DNA from: Nepenthes gracilis
Taxonomy: Eukaryota; Streptophyta; Magnoliopsida; Caryophyllales; Nepenthaceae
DNA length: 64,000 nt
Reading direction: 5' to 3'
Assembly (NCBI GenBank): GCA_033239525.1
Contig: BSYO01000009.1
Span: 19,117,299 to 19,181,298 of the forward strand
Shown here: piece by piece, positions 9,714 through 19,794 of the stretch
Layout of the letters: the number at the start of each line of letters is the position of its first letter
Numbering within the stretch: position 1 is the first letter of the stretch
Translations under genes and position numbers: made by a program
The notes under the pieces: model-generated
Told to the model about the DNA's origin: nothing
What the model saw: the letters and a program-made list of their open reading frames with translations, nothing else
Database searches by the model: none

Positions 9714-12415
9714 TCATGATTCACTCTTCAATTCATCCGAATCAGAATCACTAGCATTGTATCCTAAGCAGATGAAAAAGCAGTGATAAAATCCTCAACA
9801 GCTGTGACTAGAGCATAAAATTAGCATACATGAATGTTCATGCACAAGAGGGAGAACGAGAGAGAGAGAGAGAGAGAGAGCAGTACCAGGATGTTTGTCA
9901 CTGAGTTTCCAAACCGATGAGCGCAACCTTGAAGCCCTTGTCATCCAAAGCCTTCCCTAAAATACGTCGAGATCATATCAATAACCAACAATTAACTACA
10001 TCAAACTAAACAAGGGATTGGGAATAAAAAAATCTAGAGAAATACATTGCTCTAAACCTCCCCTCCTCCCCCCAAAAAAAAAAAAAAAAAACATAAAACA
10101 AAAAAAGAAAGGAGATATGTACATTGTGTTTGGCATACTCCATTTTATATGCAAAATTACGTAAATCTGTATAAAACTAAATGATTAGAAGTACATTGGG
10201 TTTGGTTAGAAACAAGAAAAACTATGAAAATAATAACTATGGAGAACTATAAAAAATTGTGATGATTTCTAGTTATGATTTTTTCAAATTGGATTCCATT
10301 GTTCCTTTCCAAAACCTAGTGAAGAAAGGTGAAAAGTAGACAATAAACCCTGGGAATCCTATAGACAAGAAAACAAGATTTTGATGGGTCTACTGTAGTA
10401 TGGGCTGGCCCACGGTCAAAGAAGGCCCAAATAGCTTATTAGACGGTCAACTCAAATGACGGCCCAACAGGAGGCGAATGCCTAAATCCTGAAAGGCCCA
10501 AATCGGTCAACGCCAGCGTTGACCGCCGAGACGCTAAGACGGCCAACTCATAGATGCACGGTCAACTCGAGTTGGCGTTGAAGCAAAGATCAGAAGAAGA
10601 AGCCCAAAAAGGCGATAAACCTGCTACGGGCCAGGCCCAATTTGACAGGCGAACTCGTGCATGAAAAGTAACGATCATTTCATGATTACACGCTTTCCTA
10701 AAAGCTGATCTTCTCCAAAAAGGCGGCAATGAACTCAGCGCCAACGTTGGAGTCAAAACGGTCACAAAAGCATGAAGGAGATGAGGTGATTTGAATATCC
10801 GTTATACTGTTCAGAAGAAAAAGGATCCATCAAATCACGCCTGTCAAGCCCACCAACTCAGGAAAGGCCGCCATTGCCAGTCTAGAAGAACACGCTACCT
10901 TGCTCAGAGAAGGTGGCTCTCCTGCTATCCATATAAGCCTGAAGTTTTCATTCTGGAAGACACAACAAAGAACATACGCTCTGATACAAGAGCTGAAACA
11001 TGCTCACGCAGAAGCTCTCGAACACACTCTCTAACTTGCCATCTAGAGAACATTTAGAACCAGCTTCTTGAAACTAAAAAGAGACTTCCTACAGTTTAAC
11101 TCACGAACGTTTACAGAGCTTAAGCAAAGACTCTTCTCCTCCAATCCTACCAAAGGCCTCCAGATCGCAGGAGACATTTCCAGCTTTCTGAAAACTATTT
11201 CCTAAAGCTTCCACGCTTTCGGGACGCCGCTTCCACTAGCTCTCTATAAGCAGTAAGTGGGAACTCACGTTCTCAATAAGCAGGAACTCACGTTTTCAAT
11301 GGGCCAACACCCCCGACAAACTTATTCCCTTTACTCCCTTTTACTTACCAGTTTACCTTCATCGTTTCGAAGGTTTTTACTAACTTGAGCGTCGAAGTGT
11401 TTTCGGTGAGACAACCTCCCGCCTTTACACTGACCTCTCGTTCACTTTAGTGGTGTGTAGGATTCAGATTCAGCGAACGGAGCCAGGTCGAACCATCCAG
11501 ACAAATCCGAATCTGTTCGAAATCGGATCCAAGTACGCATCAGATTTCTATAATTCTATATCATGTACACAAAACAAAATAATAGTCTCTAGAGTTTTAC
11601 CTCTGAATAATTTTCTACCCTTTTTTCCAATAAAGGTTAAGGCAAAAAAAAAACAGCACGCAAATTTCGTAAAACAATCAATTGCAAACTGAAAACTCCA
11701 GCATACATAACCCAAACAACCAAGCACAAACCACATTAGACTACCTAATATATGAAACCAGTACAGGAAAAACACAAATTTCCAAATATTTTCTCCTCTA
11801 TTTCACCGCAAAAAAATTCGAAGAGAGTAGAAGAGCTAATTAAGGGAAATGTTTAGAACACAATCTCCATCTACAGAAAGCACAACAAACAGTAAGAACA
11901 AATATTAATTCTTAAAATCCAAATTCGTATAAAGTTATAGGAAACTGCTATGTAAGCCCCAAATCAAAGAGTAAACAGTAAACAAAATCTTATGGCAACA
12001 AAAGTGAAGCGGAATTGTTCGTATAGCCGGAATAAGAACATAAACCCTAAATCCCAAATTACACATACACTACCAGTGAGGTAAAAAACGAAAGAGACGA
12101 TTTGGGGAATATCACAGAAATATTAAATATCTCACCTTGTAATAATATATCCAGAATGTTAAAATACATGTATATATCCAGAAAAGAAAAAGAGAGAGGG
12201 GGTTGGGGCTGAACCTTCTGGCCATCTTTGGGAACGCCATAACCAGTATAATACATCTGACTAACAAGAACCTGCATGTTGGTATCACCATTTTTGGCTT
12301 CCCTTAGGGTGTCTTGGAACCACCGCCGCACGCAGTCGGCCACAACCTCCGACAACGGCCGCCGGCTAGAGGATTCCCCGGTGTTGCTGCCGTTACTACT
12401 GCTGTTATTTTGCAT
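9714..12415 (-). CDS. Small SEL1-repeat-like protein (106 aa, three exons)
   Basis: Exons on the minus strand are 12415-12215, 9956-9887 and 9763-9714; all introns are GT-AG and the joined frame is open to TGA at 9714. Residues 1-25 are a Ser/Asn/Gly-rich tail. Residues 48-78 fit one SEL1 repeat (MYYTGYGVPKDGQK, then GRLWMTRASR), which exon 1 and exon 2 share, so correct splicing is needed to make it. The protein ends in an acidic Asp/Ser tail (ASDSDSDELKSES). SEL1 repeats are helical protein-binding units; single-repeat proteins of this size with this tail are conserved in plants, but I know no proven function. The start is the first ATG in frame. Intron 1 (2.26 kb) holds a solo LTR; intron 2 (123 bp) opens with a CT microsatellite. 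I am sure of the gene model and unsure of the role. Confidence 0.88.
9858..9880. repeat. (GA)n microsatellite next to a splice donor
   Basis: About eleven GA units. On the gene strand this is a (CT)n run beginning six to seven bases after the exon 2 donor (G|GTACTG) of the SEL1-like gene. Confidence 0.95.
10382..11545 (+). mobile_element. Solo LTR of a Ty3/gypsy element, in intron 1 of the SEL1-like gene
   Basis: The segment starts near TG at 10382 and carries the phrase acttgagcgtcgaagtgttt (about 11381), close to the acttgagcgtcggagtg that marks R-U5 in many plant gypsy LTRs. A TATA-like tctataagcag lies at ~11240. Its first 400 bp are GC-richer than the intron around it and have repeated ggtcaac/ttgacc motifs. 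No gag or pol follows, so it is a solo LTR or truncated end. The right edge is not certain. It lies antisense to the host gene. Confidence 0.6.
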
Positions 12416-13174
12416 GTTTTCCGATAACCAATTAGATTAAAATTAGCTGGTTTTGATCTTCTATCTGAATTGGGCTTCAAGGATTCTCCGATTTGAGATG
12501 ACAGTGTAATTTCAGTGGCGGACTTCCCTGTCATAAAAATACTACAAAGAAGTCTGAGAGGGAGAGCTGCGAAAGTGAAAACACAGCATTTTTGAACGAG
12601 GCAGGCGGTGAGATTATGAACCGAGGGAGAAGGGTTTTGTCAACCTGGGGATGGGGGCTGCATTTTCCTTCCAACGGCGTCGTTCTGCTTCAATCCTTCG
12701 TAAGAAAGTTCGCCTCTTTTTGTCCATTGTCATCTAGTTAAAGTTGAAATGTTAAAAAGGTTAGAAGCTACCATCTGCTGCCTACCATTAGGTCTCCCGT
12801 AAAAAGTAAAACAAAAAAATAATAATAAAAAAAGAACCGGGTGACGGCTTGGAAGACTGTAAGACTCGTTTTTTTTTTTTTTTTTATTTAAAAAAAAAAG
12901 CTTATTTTTTAAATAAATTCGATCGCTGTTAGAAGTCATCTGAGATATGGTTATTGCCCTCATTTTTTTGCTTACTCATGACCCTTTTTATGCAAATTAT
13001 ATTTTTAAAATAATTTTTGTTTGATATTAGAAAATCAAAATTTAAAAATAATATTAAAATAAATCTTCTTTCACTAGAGTTGAGAATACTTCTTTGGGGT
13101 AGTAAATTGGAGACGGAAATTAGAATAGTAAATGAAAAACCATCAGTATTACTATGTTTGTATATCTTCCTAAG
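12416..13174. other. 5' flank of the SEL1-like gene; no other gene
   Basis: The promoter of the minus-strand SEL1-like gene must lie here. I see no sharp TATA box in the expected range. From 12720 onward the DNA is A/T-rich with long T and A runs (12867-12898). Confidence 0.4.
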
Positions 13175-13424
13175 CAATAGAAAGAGGGAACGAGGGGCCC
13201 TGCACTGCAGCTTTGCGGCGCAGGGCCAGTGCCGCAGGGAGGGGGCCGTTGGATTTTCATCCGACGGCCCCGTATTAATATAATTTTTTTTTAAAATATG
13301 TATTAGAATAAAAAAAACATATTATGATGGGCGCCGTCGGATGAAAATCCAACGGCCCCAATCACGCGGCACAGGCCCTGTGCCTCATCTCCGAGGTGCA
13401 GGCCCCGTGGTTCAATAGAAAGAG
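13175..13424. mobile_element. GC-rich foldback (MITE-like) element with 12-bp direct repeats
   Basis: Bases 13187-13412 form a large inverted repeat. The inner arms are gggccgttggattttcatcc-gacggcccc (about 13244-13272) and its complement (about 13332-13362); the outer arms begin gaggggccctgcac and end gtgcaggccccgtgg. The loop is ~60 bp of A/T. The same 12 bases, caatagaaagag, stand on both sides (13175-13186 and 13413-13424), which looks like a target-site duplication, though duplications of 9-11 bp within it are equally possible (Mutator-like elements make 9 bp). It has no coding capacity. Confidence 0.8.
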
Positions 13425-13969
13425 TACATCATTTAGTATATCATCTGCAGTTGTCATTGACTAAATAGAGGTAGATAAAAAAAAGATAATAAGAAATTAA
13501 ATGAAATTGGATTACGCCTAATGCTTCCCAATTTATTTCTATTTTATCGAATAATAATGTTTATGTGCGAAGACAAGTACAGATTATAACTTGGGAAAGG
13601 GGAAATAGCCTAAATTATGTTATTATTTGACCTATTAAATTAATTATTTTAAGTATAGTATTCAAACCTTAAGTTACCGATCCACAGAAGCTCACGGATT
13701 CTTGGTTAAATTTGCAGGTTTAGCCCAGGATTTTAGCGGAAGAAGTAGCTATATCTTGCATGGATAGAAAAGGGTGATCATCCCATGCATATTGGGGAGG
13801 AGTTCCCTTTGAATCCCATGTTTCTATTCCCTTCTGTGCGCTGTTGGGTGGTTTCATATCTGTTGCAAGAAACTCATCATAAAATCAGACGTGAAGAGGA
13901 CCAAGAGGCTATTCAAAAGGAACAAGGTACACATTAGTGAATAACAAACAAGTTTGGTCAAAAATAAAC
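13425..13969. other. Intergenic stretch, no gene seen
   Basis: A/T-rich sequence with no exon-like frame or recognisable repeat family. It separates the foldback element from the alpha-SNAP pseudogene. Confidence 0.4.
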
Positions 13970-14485
13970 GCAACCACTTGCTGCTAGAAGTTGGTATTCT
14001 CTGAGTTCTAGAGAACGAGGGATCTGGGTCCTGCATTTGACATGTAAGACCCTCTTGACTTGTGTTCAAGAGAAAGTTTCATACTGGTAATACGACTAGA
14101 ACAACAGGACAGAGTTGAACATGGCATCGCTCCAATTGTAGTTCTTTAGATTGTGTTAGAGACTTCAAAAATCTATGACAGAATCACTTTTCAGTGCCAA
14201 ACAATTGCTTTCAACTAAAAAAGAACTAATTAATCGGAAATCTAGTCAAAGTTCTTTATTTTAAAGATTTCACACATGAAAGAAATGACAACCATCAGGC
14301 AAGTTAAAGTGATCTTGAGAACAAGTTGCTTACTGTTCTAGTTGAGCAGAAAATGAAGCAACCTTCTGCTTGAATTGATTTGCAGATGTTGTGACTTCTC
14401 CTCCTTGGAAAATCTCAGCAGCATGTTCAAAGTAAACAATAGCAAGCTCAAAATTCGGTTCCATTTCGCATAACTCGCTGATTTC
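13970..14485 (-). pseudogene. alpha-SNAP (soluble NSF attachment protein) pseudogene
   Basis: A well-kept exon at 14485-14333 encodes 51 residues: [19 protein letters not shown], then [18 protein letters not shown], then [14 protein letters not shown]. These match the central helical repeats of plant alpha-SNAP, the adaptor that loads NSF on SNARE complexes. A GT-AG acceptor precedes it, but the donor has lost a base (CAG then TAAGC). A second exon begins at about 14036 with DPDPSFSRT; one extra C then shifts the frame before REYQLLAAS, both matching the C-terminal part. Between them only a scrap survives (VQLC near 14125). N-terminal and last exons were not found. Introns are kept, so it arose by DNA duplication, not by retrocopying. 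Confidence 0.85.
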
Positions 14486-14489
14486 CTAA

Positions 14490-15119
14490 ATGAGAAAATG
14501 CGAAGACAAGTCAGCAGACTGTCTGCTCTCATTCCATTTCCTAATGCCATGCCATATCTATTCAAGTATACAGCTACTTGGTCACACATAAATAAATGCA
14601 ATTACAGCTATCGACATTTTTGACAAAATTTACATAATATTTGATTTTTTAAGCTGATAAGCATTTGCATCAGTTCCCTACAAGAGAGAAAATATTCTTA
14701 GTGTGTCTTGTTGGATTTCAGGTATCAAAACTTTGCTCACAAAACCAAGAACTTATCTCTACAATGATCGTTTTTAAATCCTTTGTCTGGACTGGTAAAA
14801 AGGTAATATGATAATACATAATAGTATAATAATAATCACAACAATGAAGCTCAATATTTTATATAGAAAATCTCTTTAAAATTGAAGAGAAAAGTCATTA
14901 GTCTATAAGTCTGAAAAATATCTACTATAAAATGAGTCCAATTATACAAACCTCTAATAATATAAAGATACAATATCTTATAATGAAAAACCTGATCAAT
15001 AGAGAATACAATAACAAATGAGAAGAAAATTATTAGTAAAATATTCTTCTCAATAATAAGAAGAACGTGTTTAAAATCAGCGAATAATGAAACATAATTT
15101 GAAATCCAAAGGAATGAAT
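14490..15119. other. No gene seen; possible further alpha-SNAP debris
   Basis: A mini-exon-like piece on the minus strand near 14680-14660 (an AG acceptor followed by GTDANAYQ) could be a trace of the alpha-SNAP D-A-A-N-A-Y segment, but it is too short to prove. The rest is A/T-rich. Confidence 0.25.
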
Positions 15120-15560
15120 GAATCTTCTTTTTCTTTCTTTTTTCTCTTCCTCATCGTTATCTTTGTGTGTCGACACTCAAAAAGGAACTCAAAAATCCCA
15201 CACTGAATACCCTAAAAATTGCATAGATGCTTTTATATTAGTGTAAGCACATGAACGCCTATCAAGTGTGTATCAGGTATAAACTATCTAAATAAATGGT
15301 GCACATGCACCATTTAGGAGTGAACTTTTGAAATAGACTATGCATGTGCATCCCTTAAATGCACATCAAGTACTATTCATTTTGACAAACTACACACATA
15401 CTCTCTTTAAGCGCTCATTATGTGCCACTATGAAACTTCCTCTACTTGAATTGATTCCCATACAATATTGAGCACGCCACTAGAAAATACGTCAATGGGT
15501 GTGTGACTCATAAGGAGTGACCTAAAATCTAACAAATATTTTCACATGGCCTTATAGGGG
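15120..15560 (-). repeat. Possible LTR fragment, minus orientation
   Basis: It resembles 8640-9130 in build and in short matches (cattatgtgcc, then gaaactt; gcac repeats; a T/C-rich run at one end). It lies where the 3' LTR of the copia element should be, but it shows no likeness to the copia 5' LTR at 19795-20693, so it is more likely an unrelated gypsy LTR fragment. Confidence 0.35.
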
Positions 15561-15569
15561 TCATCACCA

Positions 15570-16000
15570 TTCCAATAATCATTTAGTATGTTTTAAACTT
15601 TTCTCTTTACACCACCTTTGCCATTATATTTGATCTTTTGTCATCGGTCTTAGCTTTATTTAGTGTTATCAATTTCGAGTCAATAGCATTCCTCACCTAA
15701 TAATAGTTAACATCAATGTGCTTCGATCTGAAACAAAACGACGAACTTTTGTAAAGGCACTTTAGTTATCATAAAATAGCATATACCGTTCTTGCTTGAA
15801 GTTGAATTCTTAGACGAATTTTCTCATCCACAATATTTTCTTAGTAGCTTCCATCATCGCAATGAATTCATCTTCAGTGGTAGACAACACATTTCTATAG
15901 CCTAGACTACCAAGATATAGCTTCTCCCGCAAATATAACCAAGTAATTCATAGTGGACTTTCGAGAGTTAATATCGCCCACCGTGTCAATGTCAAAGAAC
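15570..16000 (-). pseudogene. copia RNase H remnant
   Basis: Minus-strand patches read RKSTMNYLVIF (near 15960), then AISW, TTEDEFIAMMEATKKILWM in a shifted frame (near 15860), FRSKHIDVNYY (near 15720) and NAIDSKLITL. These follow the copia RNase H order R-K-S-T-S-G-Y, S-x-T-E-A-E-Y, R-T-K-H-I-D-V. Several stops interrupt the frame. Confidence 0.85.
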
Positions 16001-16950
16001 TCGATTAAAAGCGATTTATAGTTGCAAAACACGAACACATCTTAGAAGTACCCTAAAGATGCTTTAGTATCCATTTTACTGCAGAGTAATATTCCTTTTC
16101 GAGATTAGAAAGGAATTGAGTAACAATTCTAACCACATGAGTCATGTCCAACATTGTATACATCATCGCATATATTAAACTCTCAACAGTTGAAGAATAA
16201 GTAACATGTCTCATAAAGGCATTCTCATCCTCCGTAGGACTTTACTAAGCGCTTAATTTGAAATGATTAAAAAGTGAAGTGCTTACCTATTTGGACTTCT
16301 TTATGTCAAAGTATTGAAGCACCTTTTCAATGTAACTTTTTTAGGATATCTAAAGTCGATTCATTTTTTTGTTGTAAAAATTTTATATACCAAGAATTTG
16401 TTTTATTGGTCCCAAATCTTTCATAGTAGAAGATTTCTAAGTTACTTCTTTAACTCGCCAATCCGTGAGACATTCCATCCCATAATAAGCATGTTGTTCA
16501 TATGGAGTAAGACGATAGCAAAATCATTTTTAAGAACCTTTGAACAAAGATGTAATGATCCAAAGTACTCTTAGGTGACCTGATCCATCATCACTAACTT
16601 GAACTTCTTATACCATAGGCTTAATTTAGCTTGTAAATACCCTTCTTTAAGCATCATATTAGATACCTCCTCCCCTTAACTCAAAACCCTTCGAGTTATT
16701 TTGTCTAAATTTCCTTTTCAAGATCAATGTAGAGTAAAGTTGTCCACATATCTAATAGTTCAACCTCTAGATTAAGGGTCGTGGCTAATTAAAGAAAAAC
16801 TTGAATGGAAGACATATTCACTATGGGAGAGAAAATCTCCTCAAAACCAATATCATTTCTATTGTCAAACTCCATTATAACTAGTCTCGCCTTATACTTT
16901 AGACGAAGGTTATTATCTTCAAATTTTAAGTAAAAAACTCACTTATTTTT
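16000..16950 (-). pseudogene. copia reverse transcriptase remnant
   Basis: Patches on the minus strand include ARLVIMEFDNRNDIGFEEIF (about 16890), SPIVNMSSIQVFL, LATTLNLEVELLDMWTTLL (about 16780) and SSTVESLIYAMMYTMLDMTH (about 16170). They match the copia reverse transcriptase motifs K-A-R-L-V, D-E-I-F-S-P-V, D-V-K-T-A-F-L and the later Y-A-M-x-x-T-R-P-D. The catalytic YVDD reads HMNN (16504-16493), so both catalytic Asp residues are lost. Confidence 0.88.
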
Positions 16951-17959
16951 TAATACTCATTTTCCCTTAGACAACTTAGTTAGTTCAAAAGTATGATTTT
17001 CATATAAAGAGTTTATCTTATCTTGCATAATATTCATTTACTCTGTCTTGTAGTCATTCTTCATAACTTCATCAAAGTATTTGGGCTCTCCAACATTGAT
17101 AAGTGACATACTCATTGCCCGACAAGCATGAGGAGGGATGTCAATTTTTCATGAACGGTCAAAGTGAGCTGGTCCAGGGGCTTCATGATGAACATTATCA
17201 AGAGTATCATTAATATCAATATCATCCACCTCATCAAATGTTGGAATCTCATGGTATGTATCGCCTTCATTATCGCCCCTAAGCATCATCTTTAACTTGA
17301 ATTGGTATTGGTGTTGGTATAGAATTCATATCGTAAAGGTCGTTGTTATCATTGTTCGAAACCACCTTCTCTACTTTACTAATATCCTTAATGGTATTGT
17401 CTTTAACGAAAACTACATCTCTAAATCTCGTAAGTTTTTTTTTATTTGATCATATAACCGATAACCAAATTCATCTTTCCTGTAGTTAAAAAAGATGCAT
17501 CGTTATATCTTCACCTCAAGCTTAGACCTTTCGTCCATTAAAATATGGACAAAGGACTTGCACCTAGGCACGTATAAGTGATAGTATGACTTCTCTTTCA
17601 AACTACACCTTGTCGGGTGCATCAATATTTAGGGGATTGTTAGATGAGAGGTTAATTATATAAGTCATAGCATCCAATGCTATCCCTTAAAACGAGCAGA
17701 GGAGTTTTGTCTGTGAAAGTACACAGCGAACTCTCTCAATAGCGTCATCCTCTCATCTGTCACAATTCAGGAATACAATATACGCAAGTCAATAATAATA
17801 TTTCCATCAACTATAAAATTTAACCCAGGCGTGATAGTCATACACATATAGGACCCAACATAATAAAACCTACACAATACTTCATCGGATATAAATCCAG
17901 ATAAACATAATAATGACCTACTTTCGAACACATCGCAAGGGAGATATCCAATATACAAC
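16951..17959 (-). pseudogene. copia pol linker between integrase and reverse transcriptase
   Basis: This ~1-kb stretch lies between the integrase and reverse transcriptase patches, where copia elements have a poorly conserved integrase C-terminus and linker. I cannot align it residue by residue. It is A/T-rich with stops in all minus-strand frames and holds no separate gene. Confidence 0.5.
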
Positions 17960-18345
17960 TCTAATCTTTCTCATACAAGGATCATGGCGATCAATTTATC
18001 GACTCAGCCATGCCATTTAATTGCTGCATATTTGGTGATGTCTTCTGATATCTGATACCATGAGATCAGCAGTAGGCATCAAATGGCCCAATGTATTCAC
18101 CCCCGTTGTCACTTCGGACCATCTTTAACTTCTTTCCTGTCTGATGTTCCACCAAAGTATGAAAGTACTCAAATATGCCAAGGATTTGGTCCTTGGTCTT
18201 TAGTGGGTAAATCTACAGTTTTCTAAAACAGTCGTCAGTGAAAGACACGAAGTATTAGGCGCCACCAAATGACTTTTCCTTGAACAGTCCACATACATCA
18301 TTATGTACCAATTCAAGCACCTCGGTCTTTTTGGAGGGTGAGTCT
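17960..18345 (-). pseudogene. copia integrase core remnant
   Basis: The minus strand reads KKTEVLELVHNDVCGLFKEK, then SFGGA-stop-YFVSFTDDC, TKDQILGIFEYFHTLVEHQT, GKKLKMVRSDNGGEYIGPFD and, after a stop, SHGIRYQKTSPNMQQLNGMA. This is the copia integrase core with both catalytic Asp positions (H-N-D, R-S-D-N-G-G-E-Y) still visible, but at least three in-frame stops. Confidence 0.9.
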
Positions 18346-18419
18346 CCTCAGAAAGAGACTCTCCTCTACTCTCCACCAGACAGTGAGGTCACGTCCTCAA
18401 CTCAGCTTCCTTTACGTCC

Positions 18420-18948
18420 GTTATAAAGTCATTTTTGGCTAGATGACATAGTTCTTTTTCGCTCATGTGGCCCAACCGGCTGTGCCACAAGTCTGAGGTC
18501 TCCACATTGACAGCAGCGTTTACCTAACCTTCCTCAGTAAAGACCCGACATCTTTCTACCTTGGGCAACTATCAGAGACCCCCTGGTTAGTTTATATCCC
18601 TCATCACAAAAGACGTTGCAAAAGCCAGTATCATTTAGTCTTTTTGCTGAGATGATATTCATCCGAATATCAGGAACATGTCGAACGTCCCTTAAGATTA
18701 GTCGGGTGCCATTATTAATGACGAGAGACACGTTACTATAGCCAACAACTCTGGATGTCTCCATATTTTTTTATTTTTAACATTCTAAAATTACTCACAG
18801 TGTATGAAGTAAAAAGACCCTTCCGAGAAACGATGTGGATGGATACTCTAGTATCCACCACCCAATCAGTTGCCTCTTCAGCTAGATTTATAATGTCATT
18901 CACTTCACACGCTAATAGGAGCTTGCCTCTTGTAATCACTGAGACCAA
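18420..18948 (-). pseudogene. copia protease and GAG-pre-integrase remnant
   Basis: At about 18870 the minus strand reads TDWVVDTRVSIHIVSRKGLF, the copia protease active-site region with Gly of DTG replaced by Arg. After a frameshift comes VVGYSNVSLVINNGTRLILR, DVRHVPDIRMNIISAKRLND (18760-18600), matching the protease tail and GAG-pre-integrase start (L-x-x-V-x-H-V-P-x-x-x-x-N-L-I-S). Confidence 0.88.
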
Positions 18949-18998
18949 TTACTTTTTTTTCATCTCGTCCCTTTTCTCTTTTCAACGTTTTCACGCTT

Positions 18999-19671
18999 TC
19001 ATTTGTAGCAATGTTTCTTAATTTGGTATTTTTTACCACAATGATGACACTCAAAGTTTTGAAACATTGAACGAAACTTACTCCAGCCCTTCTCTCCAGA
19101 CTTCGGACCATGACCTTTACTCCTTTCCGGTGATTTTGTCACAAATACCTCGGAATGAGCCGAGGTGGAGGTCCATTGAGACCGCCTAAACTCATTTATG
19201 AGTAGGAAAACAATTACCTCATTTAACTTAAGCGTGTTCTTTCTAAACAATAATGTTGTGACGATATAATCATATAAGGCTCGTAAGGAAGCCAGCAACA
19301 CCAATGCTTTGTCCTCCTCATTGATCACCTGATCAAGCACCGTCATCTACATTAGAATCTGGTAAAACTCATTCAGATACTTTTCAAAACTTTTCCTTTC
19401 AGACAGGCACAGTTCATAAAACTACTTCTTCACCTACAGCCTTATAGTCAATAATTTGGACTTATATCGGTTTTCAAACTTTTTTCCAAACTTTTGCCGA
19501 GTTTGATAAGCCCAAGACCTCCCAAAGAGTGTTGTTCGCCAGGCATAATTTGATAGTACAATTGGTAAGATCTTTTTTATCTTGACATTCATTCTCGATC
19601 AGATTCTCTGACTTCTCATCATTTTTTTTCAATACTTTCATTGTTCCTTCTCGATTCAAGATGTTCTTCAC
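18999..19671 (-). pseudogene. copia gag remnant with zinc knuckle
   Basis: Two frames make up the gag. The first (19671-19474) has IKLCLANNTLWEVLGLSNSA, the usual copia gag start of the UBN2-type domain. The second (19346-18999) holds TVLDQVINEEDKALVLLASL and ends in CHHCGKKYQIKKHC, a CCHC knuckle in which the His is shifted or replaced by Gln. A frame break separates them. Confidence 0.85.
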
Positions 19672-19775
19672 CTTTTATGCAAAAAGATAAAATTACCTTA
19701 CCCGTTAAATTGCTTCACACTGAACAGCAGATTCTTTGAAGAAGATAACGCCATTCGATCGAAAGCTTCTCAAAC

Positions 19776-19794
19776 CGTGCGCTCTGATTTCATT
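19776..19794 (-). other. copia primer binding site
   Basis: Just inside the LTR-terminal AACA the minus strand reads AATGAAATCAGAGCGCAC, two substitutions from the AATGGTATCAGAGC of plant copia elements primed by initiator tRNA-Met. Confidence 0.85.
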
